64,000 bases of DNA from assembly GCF_019969845.1 (NCBI RefSeq), contig NZ_JAHXYR010000004.1:124001-188000 (forward strand), in the 5' to 3' direction. Of the stretch, positions 17,460 to 25,734 are shown one piece after another. The stretch comes from Sphingobacterium sp. GVS05A. GTDB lineage: Bacteria; Bacteroidota; Bacteroidia; Sphingobacteriales; Sphingobacteriaceae. Position numbers and translations under genes: made by a program. Numbering within the stretch: position 1 is the first letter of the stretch; each line of letters starts with the position of its first letter. The notes below the pieces were generated by a model. The model was given only the letters and a program-made list of their open reading frames with translations, had not been told where the DNA came from and did no database searches.

Positions 17460-17564
17460 TAAACAGCAGACACATATAAATTCTTCTTATTTCACATTAC
17501 ATGTTGTTGATTTAAAAATTTAAAATAAAAGTCCTTATTTTTATAATTCTTGATTTATATCTAC

Positions 17565-18275
17565 ATGAATTGGACGTCTGAAAATTATTACTTTACTAAA
17601 CTTGAGAAAAAAGGGCTTTCAGAGTTTATTCATTTTTATCTAAGTACGACAAGAGAATACTTTAATTTGGATAGTTCTCCTGATGAAGAATACTTTCGCC
17701 AATATGAGAATCTGATTCGAGAAGACTTGCTCTTTTTTGATAAATCAATTTATTACGTTTTACGCGATAAAGAAAAACATGCTATCCAAGCCTCAATTCG
17801 TATTACTTATTGGGATAGGGAAACTCCATTGCCAATTCAACAGTTGTTTTCAATAAAAAAAGAAGATCTATTGATTCCAGATATTGATCATTTTTGGCAT
17901 ATAGGTCGTTTCATTATTTCACAAAAAATTACAGGGCAGCGCATCAGTGTGCTTAAAAAGATGCTTTTTGATGCATTTTTCCCTCCATTTTACTTTGAAA
18001 ATGGATTAATTATTGCAGAATGTGATAAGAAATTGGTTCGTACATTATTTAATTTAGGTATACCTTCTTACCAACTAGGCATACCAATTATTTATTTATA
18101 TTCGGAAACACTACCTATTTATATAAAAACAACATGGCTGGAGTCTTTTATAGAAAAGAACAAATTAGCACAGTATTGTTTTAGTAATACGATAGACGCT
18201 CATAACATCCTTGACATAGGGAAAAAAATACCTATACATAAGAGTACCAAAGATGAGGATATAGAGTCTTATTAA
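17565..18275 (+). CDS. Putative acyltransferase with GNAT/autoinducer-synthase-like layout
   Basis: 236-aa protein of no firmly recognised family. The order of features resembles N-acyl amino acid synthases and LuxI-like GNAT proteins. An N-terminal region precedes a strand pair IYYVLRDKEKHAIQASIRIT. Then come LPIQQLF, a HIGRFIIS strand where this family has its E-x-x-R-F or G-R-F motif, a helix KKMLFDAFF, GLIIAECDKKLVRTLFNLGIPSYQLG and a C-terminal IYLYSETLPIYIKT. I infer acyl transfer to an amine, but substrates are unknown. ATG at 17565 is preferred over an in-frame TTG at 17550. It lies downstream of the ThiF-like gene, and its stop codon overlaps that of the convergent regulator by 4 bp. 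Confidence 0.5.
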   Translation: MNWTSENYYFTKLEKKGLSEFIHFYLSTTREYFNLDSSPDEEYFRQYENLIREDLLFFDKSIYYVLRDKEKHAIQASIRITYWDRETPLPIQQLFSIKKEDLLIPDIDHFWHIGRFIISQKITGQRISVLKKMLFDAFFPPFYFENGLIIAECDKKLVRTLFNLGIPSYQLGIPIIYLYSETLPIYIKTTWLESFIEKNKLAQYCFSNTIDAHNILDIGKKIPIHKSTKDEDIESY

Positions 18276-19033
18276 AATAAAGACTGCTCTATTGCTAAAG
18301 CTGTGGCCTCAGTGATACTTTTTACTTTTAGTTTGGAAAATATTTGTTTTTTGTGAAATTTTATCGTGTCAATAGAAACGTAAAGCTTATCTGCTATCTG
18401 ATCCATAGTTAACCCTTGCGCAGAAAATAGAAGAATATCTTTTTCTCGGGGCTTAAGTTTAACATGCGGTGCTTCGACCCAACGATCTTTTTCCAAATTG
18501 TACTCAAACTGTTTTCCGTTCTCATCGGATTTAAATTTAATATTTCCTGCATTAGCGTGTGAAGAAATAGAAACAACACAAAGCGCTATCCAGGGATTTG
18601 AAGATTTATCTAAAAGTATTGGCTTAAGTTTGTGATTTATCAATAAGGGCTTTCCATTCGATTGTTTCAAATGGAAATCGTAGGATATGGAATGTTTTAA
18701 TTTCTCTTCTTTCGAAAGATTTTCAAAAAAATCGAATCCGACATCGTTTATTTTTTTTAATAGATGTATGTCCTGCTCTGGTACATTATCAAAATAATGT
18801 TGATAACCTTTCTTTAAAACTTCGGCAGGGGAGTTTCCACATAGGAAGATGGGGTTGTCAGACACAAACAAAAAACTCTTTTTAGAGTAGTCGATTAAAT
18901 ATATACTTTGATAGGTTAATCTGCTTAAAGATTTCGCGAAATTAATAAAGGCATCTATAATCTCATAATCATCTTTGCTAAAGGTATCTTTAACGTGTAC
19001 AGGCTTAAAAAAATCTTCAATCTCAATCTTCAT
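18272..19033 (-). CDS. PAS-type sensor with LuxR/GerE helix-turn-helix
   Basis: 253-aa transcriptional regulator. Residues about 30-155 look like a PAS fold (YLIDYSKKSFLFVSDNPIFLCGNSPAEVLKKGY, then SYDFHLKQSNGKPLLINHKL). The C-terminal 65 residues form a LuxR/GerE domain: LKPREKDILLFSAQGLTMDQIADKLYVSIDTIKFHKKQIFSKLKV. It lacks a receiver domain and a LuxR autoinducer-binding domain, so any ligand would bind the PAS region. It is convergent with the acyltransferase-like gene, with a 4-bp overlap at 18272-18275. A -7-like TATTTTTG (minus strand, 19110-19117) lies about 75 bp upstream of the ATG. Confidence 0.85.
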   Translation of the reverse strand: MKIEIEDFFKPVHVKDTFSKDDYEIIDAFINFAKSLSRLTYQSIYLIDYSKKSFLFVSDNPIFLCGNSPAEVLKKGYQHYFDNVPEQDIHLLKKINDVGFDFFENLSKEEKLKHSISYDFHLKQSNGKPLLINHKLKPILLDKSSNPWIALCVVSISSHANAGNIKFKSDENGKQFEYNLEKDRWVEAPHVKLKPREKDILLFSAQGLTMDQIADKLYVSIDTIKFHKKQIFSKLKVKSITEATALAIEQSLF

Positions 19034-19836
19034 AGTATTAATGGCAAAAATGATCTATTGTCGCTTCGAAATTTCCAATTAAACTAATATTATTTCTGCT
19101 CACAAATTACAAAAATAACAGTTCAGTCTAAAGTAATTAACGAAAAATAGGCTTTTCTGACCTTTCTATGTCTATTTAGGACTTTGGTTAAAAGAGCATC
19201 TAATTTTTCATTAAACCCTTATGACATAATGGGATAATATCCTACACAAATGGGTAGAATATCATTCCCCTTGATACAATGTAGTATTTTAGTTTCTATC
19301 TTTAATATTGTCAAAGCAATTTAAAATTATATAAATATAGTCTATTGGATTCAAAATACCCAATGGTATGTCTTGCTTTATGTATGATTTTAGTAAAGAT
19401 TTTAATGCAATGACAGCTTCCAAGAAAACATATTCCTAATATTTCTCTAATTATTTCAATTTTTGATTCAACCTGACTGCGCTAAGTGACCCTTAATTCG
19501 ATTGTGTTATGAAGTATTACAAATACTTTAAATAGAATTCTTGTGTATAATAATATGTATGTACATTTATATTCTATTGCTTGGTATTTATTATTTTTTA
19601 TAGTAATATTGCATGCTGAATCTAATTTTTCGTGCTTTTAAATCTGTTTTTAAGCTGCTTTATTGTTTTTGTAATGTATATACAATATTGTAATTATTGT
19701 TAGTTTGAATAATTTTGATATGGTTTTTCTTTATGCATTTTAATTTGGAGGTGGGATGATAAATTTAAACATGCAAAAGAACTGAATACTTGGATAGGCA
19801 TTTATAGCATACTTTTTATTATAAAATCCATCAATT
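19034..19836. other. Long AT-rich regulatory gap between the LuxR-type gene and GH92 gene 1
   Basis: 803 bp with no plausible coding sequence. It contains upstream sequence for both divergent genes. An 11-bp palindrome GGATAATATCC lies at 19232-19242, and an imperfect inverted repeat GGGTAGAATATCATTCCC lies at 19252-19269. The GH92 promoter is at 19688-19717. No RNA gene or repeat family is recognised. Confidence 0.55.
19688..19717 (+). promoter_or_regulatory. Bacteroidota-type promoter for GH92 gene 1
   Basis: The -33 TTG (19688-19690) is followed by 19 nt and TAATTTTG (19710-19717), a full match to TAnnTTTG. The predicted start is near 19724, leaving a leader of about 113 nt before the ATG at 19837. 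Confidence 0.55.
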
Positions 19837-22800
19837 ATGAAAATGCATTTCCCCATTTCCGTTTTCACCAGCTTACTGTTAATGACAGGACAGCTTGCTT
19901 CGGGGCAAGAAAATACCATTTGGCAACTGGGCAGTTCCGATGGCTCCAGTAGAGAATTCGCCCTGGCTCCACATGATTACAAGAAATTTCTGGAACATGA
20001 TTTTGGCTACGAAGACAATTACTTTGTAGTCGGGCAATCTTCGTTGTCAAGAGATCTGCCTTATGTGTTACCCGGACCTGCCAATGGATGGGGCGGGACA
20101 GGCGGAACCTCTGGCCTAAGAACCCATTTTTTGAATTTATACAGTGTATTAGGTGGTCAAGTTGAAAATGGGATATGGGCTCTGGAAGTAAAATTAGCAA
20201 ATAGTGATCCACAAAATAAACCGACCTTACAAATCGCAATCAATGGTAAATCTTATAATTACGAACTGAAGAATGGGGACGGACCCGTTGAACCTGTAGG
20301 TACAGGTTCAAAGTCTGGGGCTTCTACGATACGTATAGCATTACCCGAACATCTTATTGCTGAAGGATTTAACCAGATTACGCTTACTGTAATAAAGGGA
20401 GGGTGGGTTGAGTTTGACTCCTTTAAACTATTGGGTCCCCAACAGGTGAAATTGTTGAAAGATTACACTTCAATAATTAAAGGGGTACGGCAGTCGGATT
20501 TTGAACTGAAAAATGGAAACGAGCGCATACAATATATGCTCGTTGATCTATTGAAATTGAAAGATGATGAGCGTATAAAAGTATTGCTGGATGGAAGAAA
20601 AATCTATGATAAAACTCATGAGAAGGGCTTATCTCGACTTGAGATTCCAATGCCTTATGCATCGAGAGAGGTACGAAGTAAATATGAAATATATATCAAC
20701 GATAAATTAATTCGAACATCTTCTATAAAACGATCTCCCAAAAGATTGGGTGGGGTCTCGGATTATGTCAACACCATGATAGGAGCTGCACATTCCAGAT
20801 GGATGCTGGCACCGGGACCGTGGATGCCATTTGGAATGGTAAAGATTAGTCCCGATAATCAGAATATTGGCTGGCAGGCTGGTTATGAACCTTCAATAGA
20901 ATCTATTGGTACATTTAGCCATATACACGAATGGACAATGGCTGGACTGGGCACATTTCCAACAGCAGGCCCATTGAAGACCAGTGTCGGAGACCAATAT
21001 AGTACGCATTCAGGTTACCGTTCGGCAATAGATAAAGCAAGTGAACAGGCTCCATTGGGGTGCTATTCCGTTCATCTTCTTGACCAGGATATTGATGCAA
21101 AGCTAACCGCAGGAACACGGTCCAGTTTCCAGAAATATACCTATCATAAATCAGATACTGGACGTATTATGATTGATCTTAAAGTGAACGGAGAATATGA
21201 TTATAAGATCAAAGATCTCTCCCTTAAAAAGGTCTCTGATTATAAGGTTATTGGCTACAGTAACCAATTGTCCGAAAATGTCTGGTCTACCGATGCAAAA
21301 CAAGATTATGTTGTATATTTTGTCATGGAGTTTGACAAACCGATTGTCAATTTCGGAACTTGGCATAATGGTCGGATAACAGATCAGTCTGATCTGGTTG
21401 CCGATAGCGCTCAATCCGCTGGTATGTATGTAGAATTTGATGTCCGTAAAAACAAGGAGGTGCAGCTGCGGACTGGGATTTCCTATGTCAGTATAGCCAA
21501 TGCTGCAGAAAATTTGAAAACAGAACTTTCAGATCCATTTGGATGGTCTTTTGAACGTGTGGTCGCCAACCAACATCGGGTGTGGAATGAATTATTGGGG
21601 CGTCTGGAGATAAAGAGTAATGACTATTTGGAAAAAGAGAAGTTTTATACAAATATGTATCGTACCCTGGCCAGCCGTAATACTTTTAGCGACGTCAATG
21701 GGCAATGGCGGTCTTCTGATGAGACGATCAGAACGATGAAACATCCGGGGGACCTTGCCCTGGGCTGTGACGCATTTTGGAATACGTTCTGGAATTTAAA
21801 TCAATTCTGGAATCTGGTTACACCGGAATGGTCGAATAAATGGGTGCGGTCGCAATTGGCTATGTATGATGCCGACGGTTGGTTGGCAAAAGGGCCTGCT
21901 GGGATGGAATATATTCCAGTGATGGTTGCTGAACACGAGATTCCTTTGATTGTAGGGGCCTATCAGATGGGAATACGTGATTACGATGTGACAAAGGCAT
22001 TTCAAGCGATCAAGAAAATGCAGACAACAAGTCCGCTGAAATTTGAAGGTGGCTTTGCCGGTAACCGGGATCTGGATGTTTATCTGAAGTATAAGTATGT
22101 GCCTTATGACCTTGGTCGTTTCTCAAATTCCCTGGAGTATAGTTTTGACGATTGGACTGTAGGACAATTTGCAAAATCTTTGGGAAAGGAAAAGGAATAC
22201 AATTATTTTAATGATAGAGGTAGTTGGTGGAAGAATGCGATAGATGTTAAAAGTGGTTATGCACGGATGAAAGATGCCAAGGGGGAATGGTACCGGGACT
22301 TTGATCCATTTAAATCTGGAGCCAATCATCATTATGTTGAAGGAAATGCATGGCAGTTGACATTCTTTGTACCTCAGGATATCCCAGCATTAGCTAAAAT
22401 GATTGGTGAGGATGTGTTTCTAAAGCGTTTGGAATGGGGGTTCGGAGAAAGTGAAAAATGGCGGTATAATGGACCAAATGATCAATACTGGGATTATCCA
22501 GTTGTTCAGGGAAATCAACAGTCGATGCATTTCGCTTATATTTTTAACTGGTTGAACAAACCATGGCTTACTCAAAAATGGAGCCGGTCTATCAGTGAAC
22601 GCTATTACGGACAGGGTATTTCTAACGCATACCTGGGAGATGAGGATCAGGGACAGATGAGCGCTTGGTATATCATGAATGCAATAGGATTATTTCAGCT
22701 AGACGGAGGGACGCGAACAAAGCCAATTTATGAAATTGGTAGTCCATTTTTTGAAGAAATTAAAATTAAGTTGGGACGGCAATATGGGCGAGGAGATCAA

Positions 22801-22974
22801 TTCACTATTAAAGCTAAAAATGCGAGCAAAAAGAATATGTATGTGCAGCGCGCAACTTTAAACGGTAAACCGCTACAGACATTCTATTTTGACGCTGCGG
22901 AATTGCTAAAAGGAGGTGAATTAGTTTTGGAAATGGGGGATAAGCCGAATATGCAATGGGGATTGTCGCATTAA
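19837..22974 (+). CDS. GH92 family glycosidase with extra N-terminal domain (putative alpha-mannosidase)
   Basis: 1045-aa secreted enzyme. The signal peptide ends near SGQ (residue 24). Residues about 27-200 form an added beta-rich domain starting WQLGSSDGSSREFALAP, reminiscent of N-terminal domains in rhamnogalacturonan-lyase-like proteins. GH92 begins near 308 (DYVNTMIGAAHSRWMLAPGPWMPFG) and includes FSHIHEWTMAG, a C-terminal (alpha/alpha)6 barrel with EGNAWQLTFFVPQDIPAL, and GDEDQGQMSAWYIMNAIGLFQ carrying the likely catalytic acids. GH92 enzymes are Ca-dependent exo-alpha-mannosidases of N-glycans and yeast mannan. It has its own promoter and is separated from the next GH92 gene by a terminator. 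Confidence 0.9.
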   Translation: MKMHFPISVFTSLLLMTGQLASGQENTIWQLGSSDGSSREFALAPHDYKKFLEHDFGYEDNYFVVGQSSLSRDLPYVLPGPANGWGGTGGTSGLRTHFLNLYSVLGGQVENGIWALEVKLANSDPQNKPTLQIAINGKSYNYELKNGDGPVEPVGTGSKSGASTIRIALPEHLIAEGFNQITLTVIKGGWVEFDSFKLLGPQQVKLLKDYTSIIKGVRQSDFELKNGNERIQYMLVDLLKLKDDERIKVLLDGRKIYDKTHEKGLSRLEIPMPYASREVRSKYEIYINDKLIRTSSIKRSPKRLGGVSDYVNTMIGAAHSRWMLAPGPWMPFGMVKISPDNQNIGWQAGYEPSIESIGTFSHIHEWTMAGLGTFPTAGPLKTSVGDQYSTHSGYRSAIDKASEQAPLGCYSVHLLDQDIDAKLTAGTRSSFQKYTYHKSDTGRIMIDLKVNGEYDYKIKDLSLKKVSDYKVIGYSNQLSENVWSTDAKQDYVVYFVMEFDKPIVNFGTWHNGRITDQSDLVADSAQSAGMYVEFDVRKNKEVQLRTGISYVSIANAAENLKTELSDPFGWSFERVVANQHRVWNELLGRLEIKSNDYLEKEKFYTNMYRTLASRNTFSDVNGQWRSSDETIRTMKHPGDLALGCDAFWNTFWNLNQFWNLVTPEWSNKWVRSQLAMYDADGWLAKGPAGMEYIPVMVAEHEIPLIVGAYQMGIRDYDVTKAFQAIKKMQTTSPLKFEGGFAGNRDLDVYLKYKYVPYDLGRFSNSLEYSFDDWTVGQFAKSLGKEKEYNYFNDRGSWWKNAIDVKSGYARMKDAKGEWYRDFDPFKSGANHHYVEGNAWQLTFFVPQDIPALAKMIGEDVFLKRLEWGFGESEKWRYNGPNDQYWDYPVVQGNQQSMHFAYIFNWLNKPWLTQKWSRSISERYYGQGISNAYLGDEDQGQMSAWYIMNAIGLFQLDGGTRTKPIYEIGSPFFEEIKIKLGRQYGRGDQFTIKAKNASKKNMYVQRATLNGKPLQTFYFDAAELLKGGELVLEMGDKPNMQWGLSH

Positions 22975-23452
22975 TCATCTATCACTGAGATGGACTTTAA
23001 TGGGAGATTATATCTTCAGATTGTAGCTTTCCGCAACGAAGAGTGCTAATTGTTAAAGTTTGGTTAAACATAGAAGAACAGGATAACAAAGCTCGGGGAA
23101 TGGCGTTATCAATGTAGTTTTCATAATTTAGGTTAATAATTGGTTAGTTAGTAAAAATCCTGAAGTTCCCCGCTTCAGGATTTTTTGTTGAATGATCTTT
23201 CTCCTTGGATCTAACAAGTATTAGCGGCTGTATTTTGATATTATTACCATACCTTGAGATATCTGGGGCTTGATGAATTCGCGTCTGTTTTTAGTCTTGC
23301 TAAATCCTATTAACATTGTAAAATGATAGATATAACTGCTATCGATATTTGTAAATCTTTGGTATTATCTGTAGTATTGTGACTACACTTAAAAATGTGC
23401 AATCTACTGTTCATTGTATCAGAAAAAAGTAGATTGTCTTTATCAAGATGAT
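22975..23452. other. Intergenic region between GH92 genes 1 and 2
   Basis: 478 bp. It holds about 180 nt of untranslated 3' sequence, the terminator at 23154-23186, then an AT-rich leader for GH92 gene 2. A weak promoter candidate is visible: TTG at 23349-23351, 20 nt, then TAGTATTG at 23372-23379 (one mismatch in the -7 box). No coding sequence is supported. Confidence 0.45.
23154..23186 (+). terminator. Intrinsic terminator downstream of GH92 gene 1
   Basis: Stem AAAATCCTGAAG/CTTCAGGATTTT (12 bp), 7-nt loop TTCCCCG, followed by a run of six T. It lies about 180 bp after the stop codon, so the transcript has a long 3' untranslated region. Confidence 0.85.
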
Positions 23453-25702
23453 ATGATCAAGTTTATCCGTTATTTTCTTTTGGGATTATTTGTTTGGGAG
23501 CAAGCGTCTGCGCAAAAACTACCGACCGACTATGTCAATCCCTTTATTGGTACCAGTAACTATGGTACAACCAATCCAGGTGCTCAAGTACCCCATGGTT
23601 TAATGAATGTGTCTCCCTTTAATGTGATGGGATCATCACTTAATGCCTTCGATAAGGATGCACGTTGGTGGTCTACACCTTACGAACATAGCAATAGCTA
23701 TTTTACCGGTTTTTCACATGTCAATCTGAGTGGTGTAGGTTGTCCTGATATGGGAAGTTTGTTACTGATGCCAACTGCTGGAAAACTAGAAGTTGACTAC
23801 CATCAATATGGAAGTACTTATACACAGGAAGAGGCTCATCCGGGTTATTATAGTAATGTGTTAAAAAAATACGGCATCAAAACCGAGACATCCGCAACTG
23901 CTCGTGTGGGTGTATCTAAATTTACTTTCCCTAAAGGGCAGGCTAATATTTTGCTCAATTTAGGCGAGGGACTGACGAATGAAACGGGTGCAACAGTTCG
24001 CTATGTCAGTGATACGGAACTTGAAGGTTCGAAATTATTGGGTTCGTTCTGTTATACCAACAATCAGGCCGTATATCCGATTTTCTTCGTGATGCGAGTG
24101 AATAAAAAGCCCGCAAAGAAAGGTTACTGGAAATTTCAGCGTGCCGGTGAAAAATGGGAAAATGATTGGAATAAAGATGCTGGCAAATACAAGATTTTTA
24201 CCGATTATTCGAGCCAATTGTCTGGAGACGATCTTGGGGCATTCTTGAGTTTTGATGTTCAGGAAAATGAGAGCTTAGAAGTCCAGTTGGCGGTATCTTT
24301 CGTAAGCGTTGAAAATGCACGAAAAAATCTGGAAGCCGAGCAACCTAGTTTTGGATTTGGGCGGATCAGGACACAAGCTTCATCTTTGTGGAATAAGGAA
24401 TTATCAAGAATTCAGGTTGAAGGAGGTACCGAAGATCAAAAAACGGTATTTTATACGGCTATGTATCATGCCATGATTCATCCAAATATTTTACAGGATG
24501 TTAACGGCGAATATCCGGCTATGGAAAATAGAAAGACCCTTGTTGCGGATCATAATCGTTATACCGTATTCTCTTTATGGGATACGTACAGAAATGTACA
24601 GCCGCTCATGTCGTTGGTCTATCCAGATAAACAGGTTGGAATGATTCGATCAATGATTGATATTTATAAAGAAAATGGATGGATGCCTAAGTGGGAACTT
24701 TATAGCCGTGAAAGCTATACCATGGACGGTGATCCAGCAGTACCTGTGATCGTTGATGCCTGGATGAAAGGCATTCGGGACTATGATATCAATACAGCTT
24801 ATGAGGCTTTTTTGAAGTCGGCGACGACAACGGATTCGACGAATCGAATCCGTCCGGACAATGCCGATTATGTCAAGTATGGTTATGTTCCTCTTCGCGA
24901 TTCTTTTGATAATTCAGTTTCCCATGCGATTGAATACTATGTTGCTGATTGGAATTTAGCACAGTTGGCCAACTCATTGGGGAAAACTAAAGATGCACAG
25001 ACTTTTGGTAAGAGAGCACAGGGGTACAAACATTACTATTCTCCAGAGTATGGAACCTTTCGACCTATTCTTCCCAATGGCTCGTTTTTGACACCTTTCA
25101 ATCCATTGATGGGGGCTAATTTTGAGCCTAACCATGGATTCCATGAAGGGAATGCTTGGAATTATAGTTTTGCGATACCATTTGATATCCCTGGTTTAGT
25201 TCAACTGATGGGCGGTAAAAGGAAATTTGTGGACAGATTACAGGCTACCTTTGATAAAGGGTATTTTGATGTTACCAACGAACCTGACATGCTTTATCCA
25301 CATGTTTTTTCGGAAATAAAAGGTGAGGAATGGCGTACACAAAAGTTGGTTAAGCAAATTCTGGATAAACATTTTACGAATAGTCCCGGTGGGATCCCAG
25401 GAAATGATGATACAGGAACAATGTCGACCTGGGCATTAATGAATATGATAGGGATTTACCCTTTTTGTCCCGGCAGACCAGATTATACGATCGTTACGCC
25501 GGTATTTGATAAAGTAACTATTCAACTTGATAAAAAGTATTATCCTAAGTCTGATCGTGTGACCATTAGACGCCAAAAAGAGGGCAATGGAGAATTCATC
25601 AAAAAAATTATCGTCGATGGAAAGCCATTAGGAGGTTTTAAGATAAGTCATCAAGTTTTGGTCAATAGCAAAGATATCCTGATTGTTACGGGAGACAGAT
25701 AA
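23453..25702 (+). CDS. GH92 family glycosidase (putative alpha-mannosidase)
   Basis: 749-aa secreted enzyme. The signal peptide MIKFIRYFLLGLFVWEQASAQ is followed directly by the GH92 N-terminal sandwich (DYVNPFIGTSNYGTTNPGAQVPHG; FSHVNLSGVGCPDMG). The C-terminal barrel contains FSLWDTYRNVQPL, GDPAVPVIVDAWMKG, EGNAWNYSFAIPFDIPGL and GNDDTGTMSTWALMNMIGIYPF with the acidic catalytic pair. ATG at 23453 is chosen because it opens the signal peptide; an in-frame TTG at 23414 would spoil it. It is 32 bp upstream of the third GH92 gene, so the two form an operon. Confidence 0.9.
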   Translation: MIKFIRYFLLGLFVWEQASAQKLPTDYVNPFIGTSNYGTTNPGAQVPHGLMNVSPFNVMGSSLNAFDKDARWWSTPYEHSNSYFTGFSHVNLSGVGCPDMGSLLLMPTAGKLEVDYHQYGSTYTQEEAHPGYYSNVLKKYGIKTETSATARVGVSKFTFPKGQANILLNLGEGLTNETGATVRYVSDTELEGSKLLGSFCYTNNQAVYPIFFVMRVNKKPAKKGYWKFQRAGEKWENDWNKDAGKYKIFTDYSSQLSGDDLGAFLSFDVQENESLEVQLAVSFVSVENARKNLEAEQPSFGFGRIRTQASSLWNKELSRIQVEGGTEDQKTVFYTAMYHAMIHPNILQDVNGEYPAMENRKTLVADHNRYTVFSLWDTYRNVQPLMSLVYPDKQVGMIRSMIDIYKENGWMPKWELYSRESYTMDGDPAVPVIVDAWMKGIRDYDINTAYEAFLKSATTTDSTNRIRPDNADYVKYGYVPLRDSFDNSVSHAIEYYVADWNLAQLANSLGKTKDAQTFGKRAQGYKHYYSPEYGTFRPILPNGSFLTPFNPLMGANFEPNHGFHEGNAWNYSFAIPFDIPGLVQLMGGKRKFVDRLQATFDKGYFDVTNEPDMLYPHVFSEIKGEEWRTQKLVKQILDKHFTNSPGGIPGNDDTGTMSTWALMNMIGIYPFCPGRPDYTIVTPVFDKVTIQLDKKYYPKSDRVTIRRQKEGNGEFIKKIIVDGKPLGGFKISHQVLVNSKDILIVTGDR

Positions 25703-25734
25703 ATGACACGCAGATTAAAGAAGCTATCTACACT

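Noticed and set aside
17460..17564. Possible short precursor peptide between the ThiF-like and acyltransferase-like genes
   Set aside because: The only ATG in the gap apart from the gene start opens a four-codon frame, and the opposite strand has immediate stops. No microcin C-like peptide is visible.
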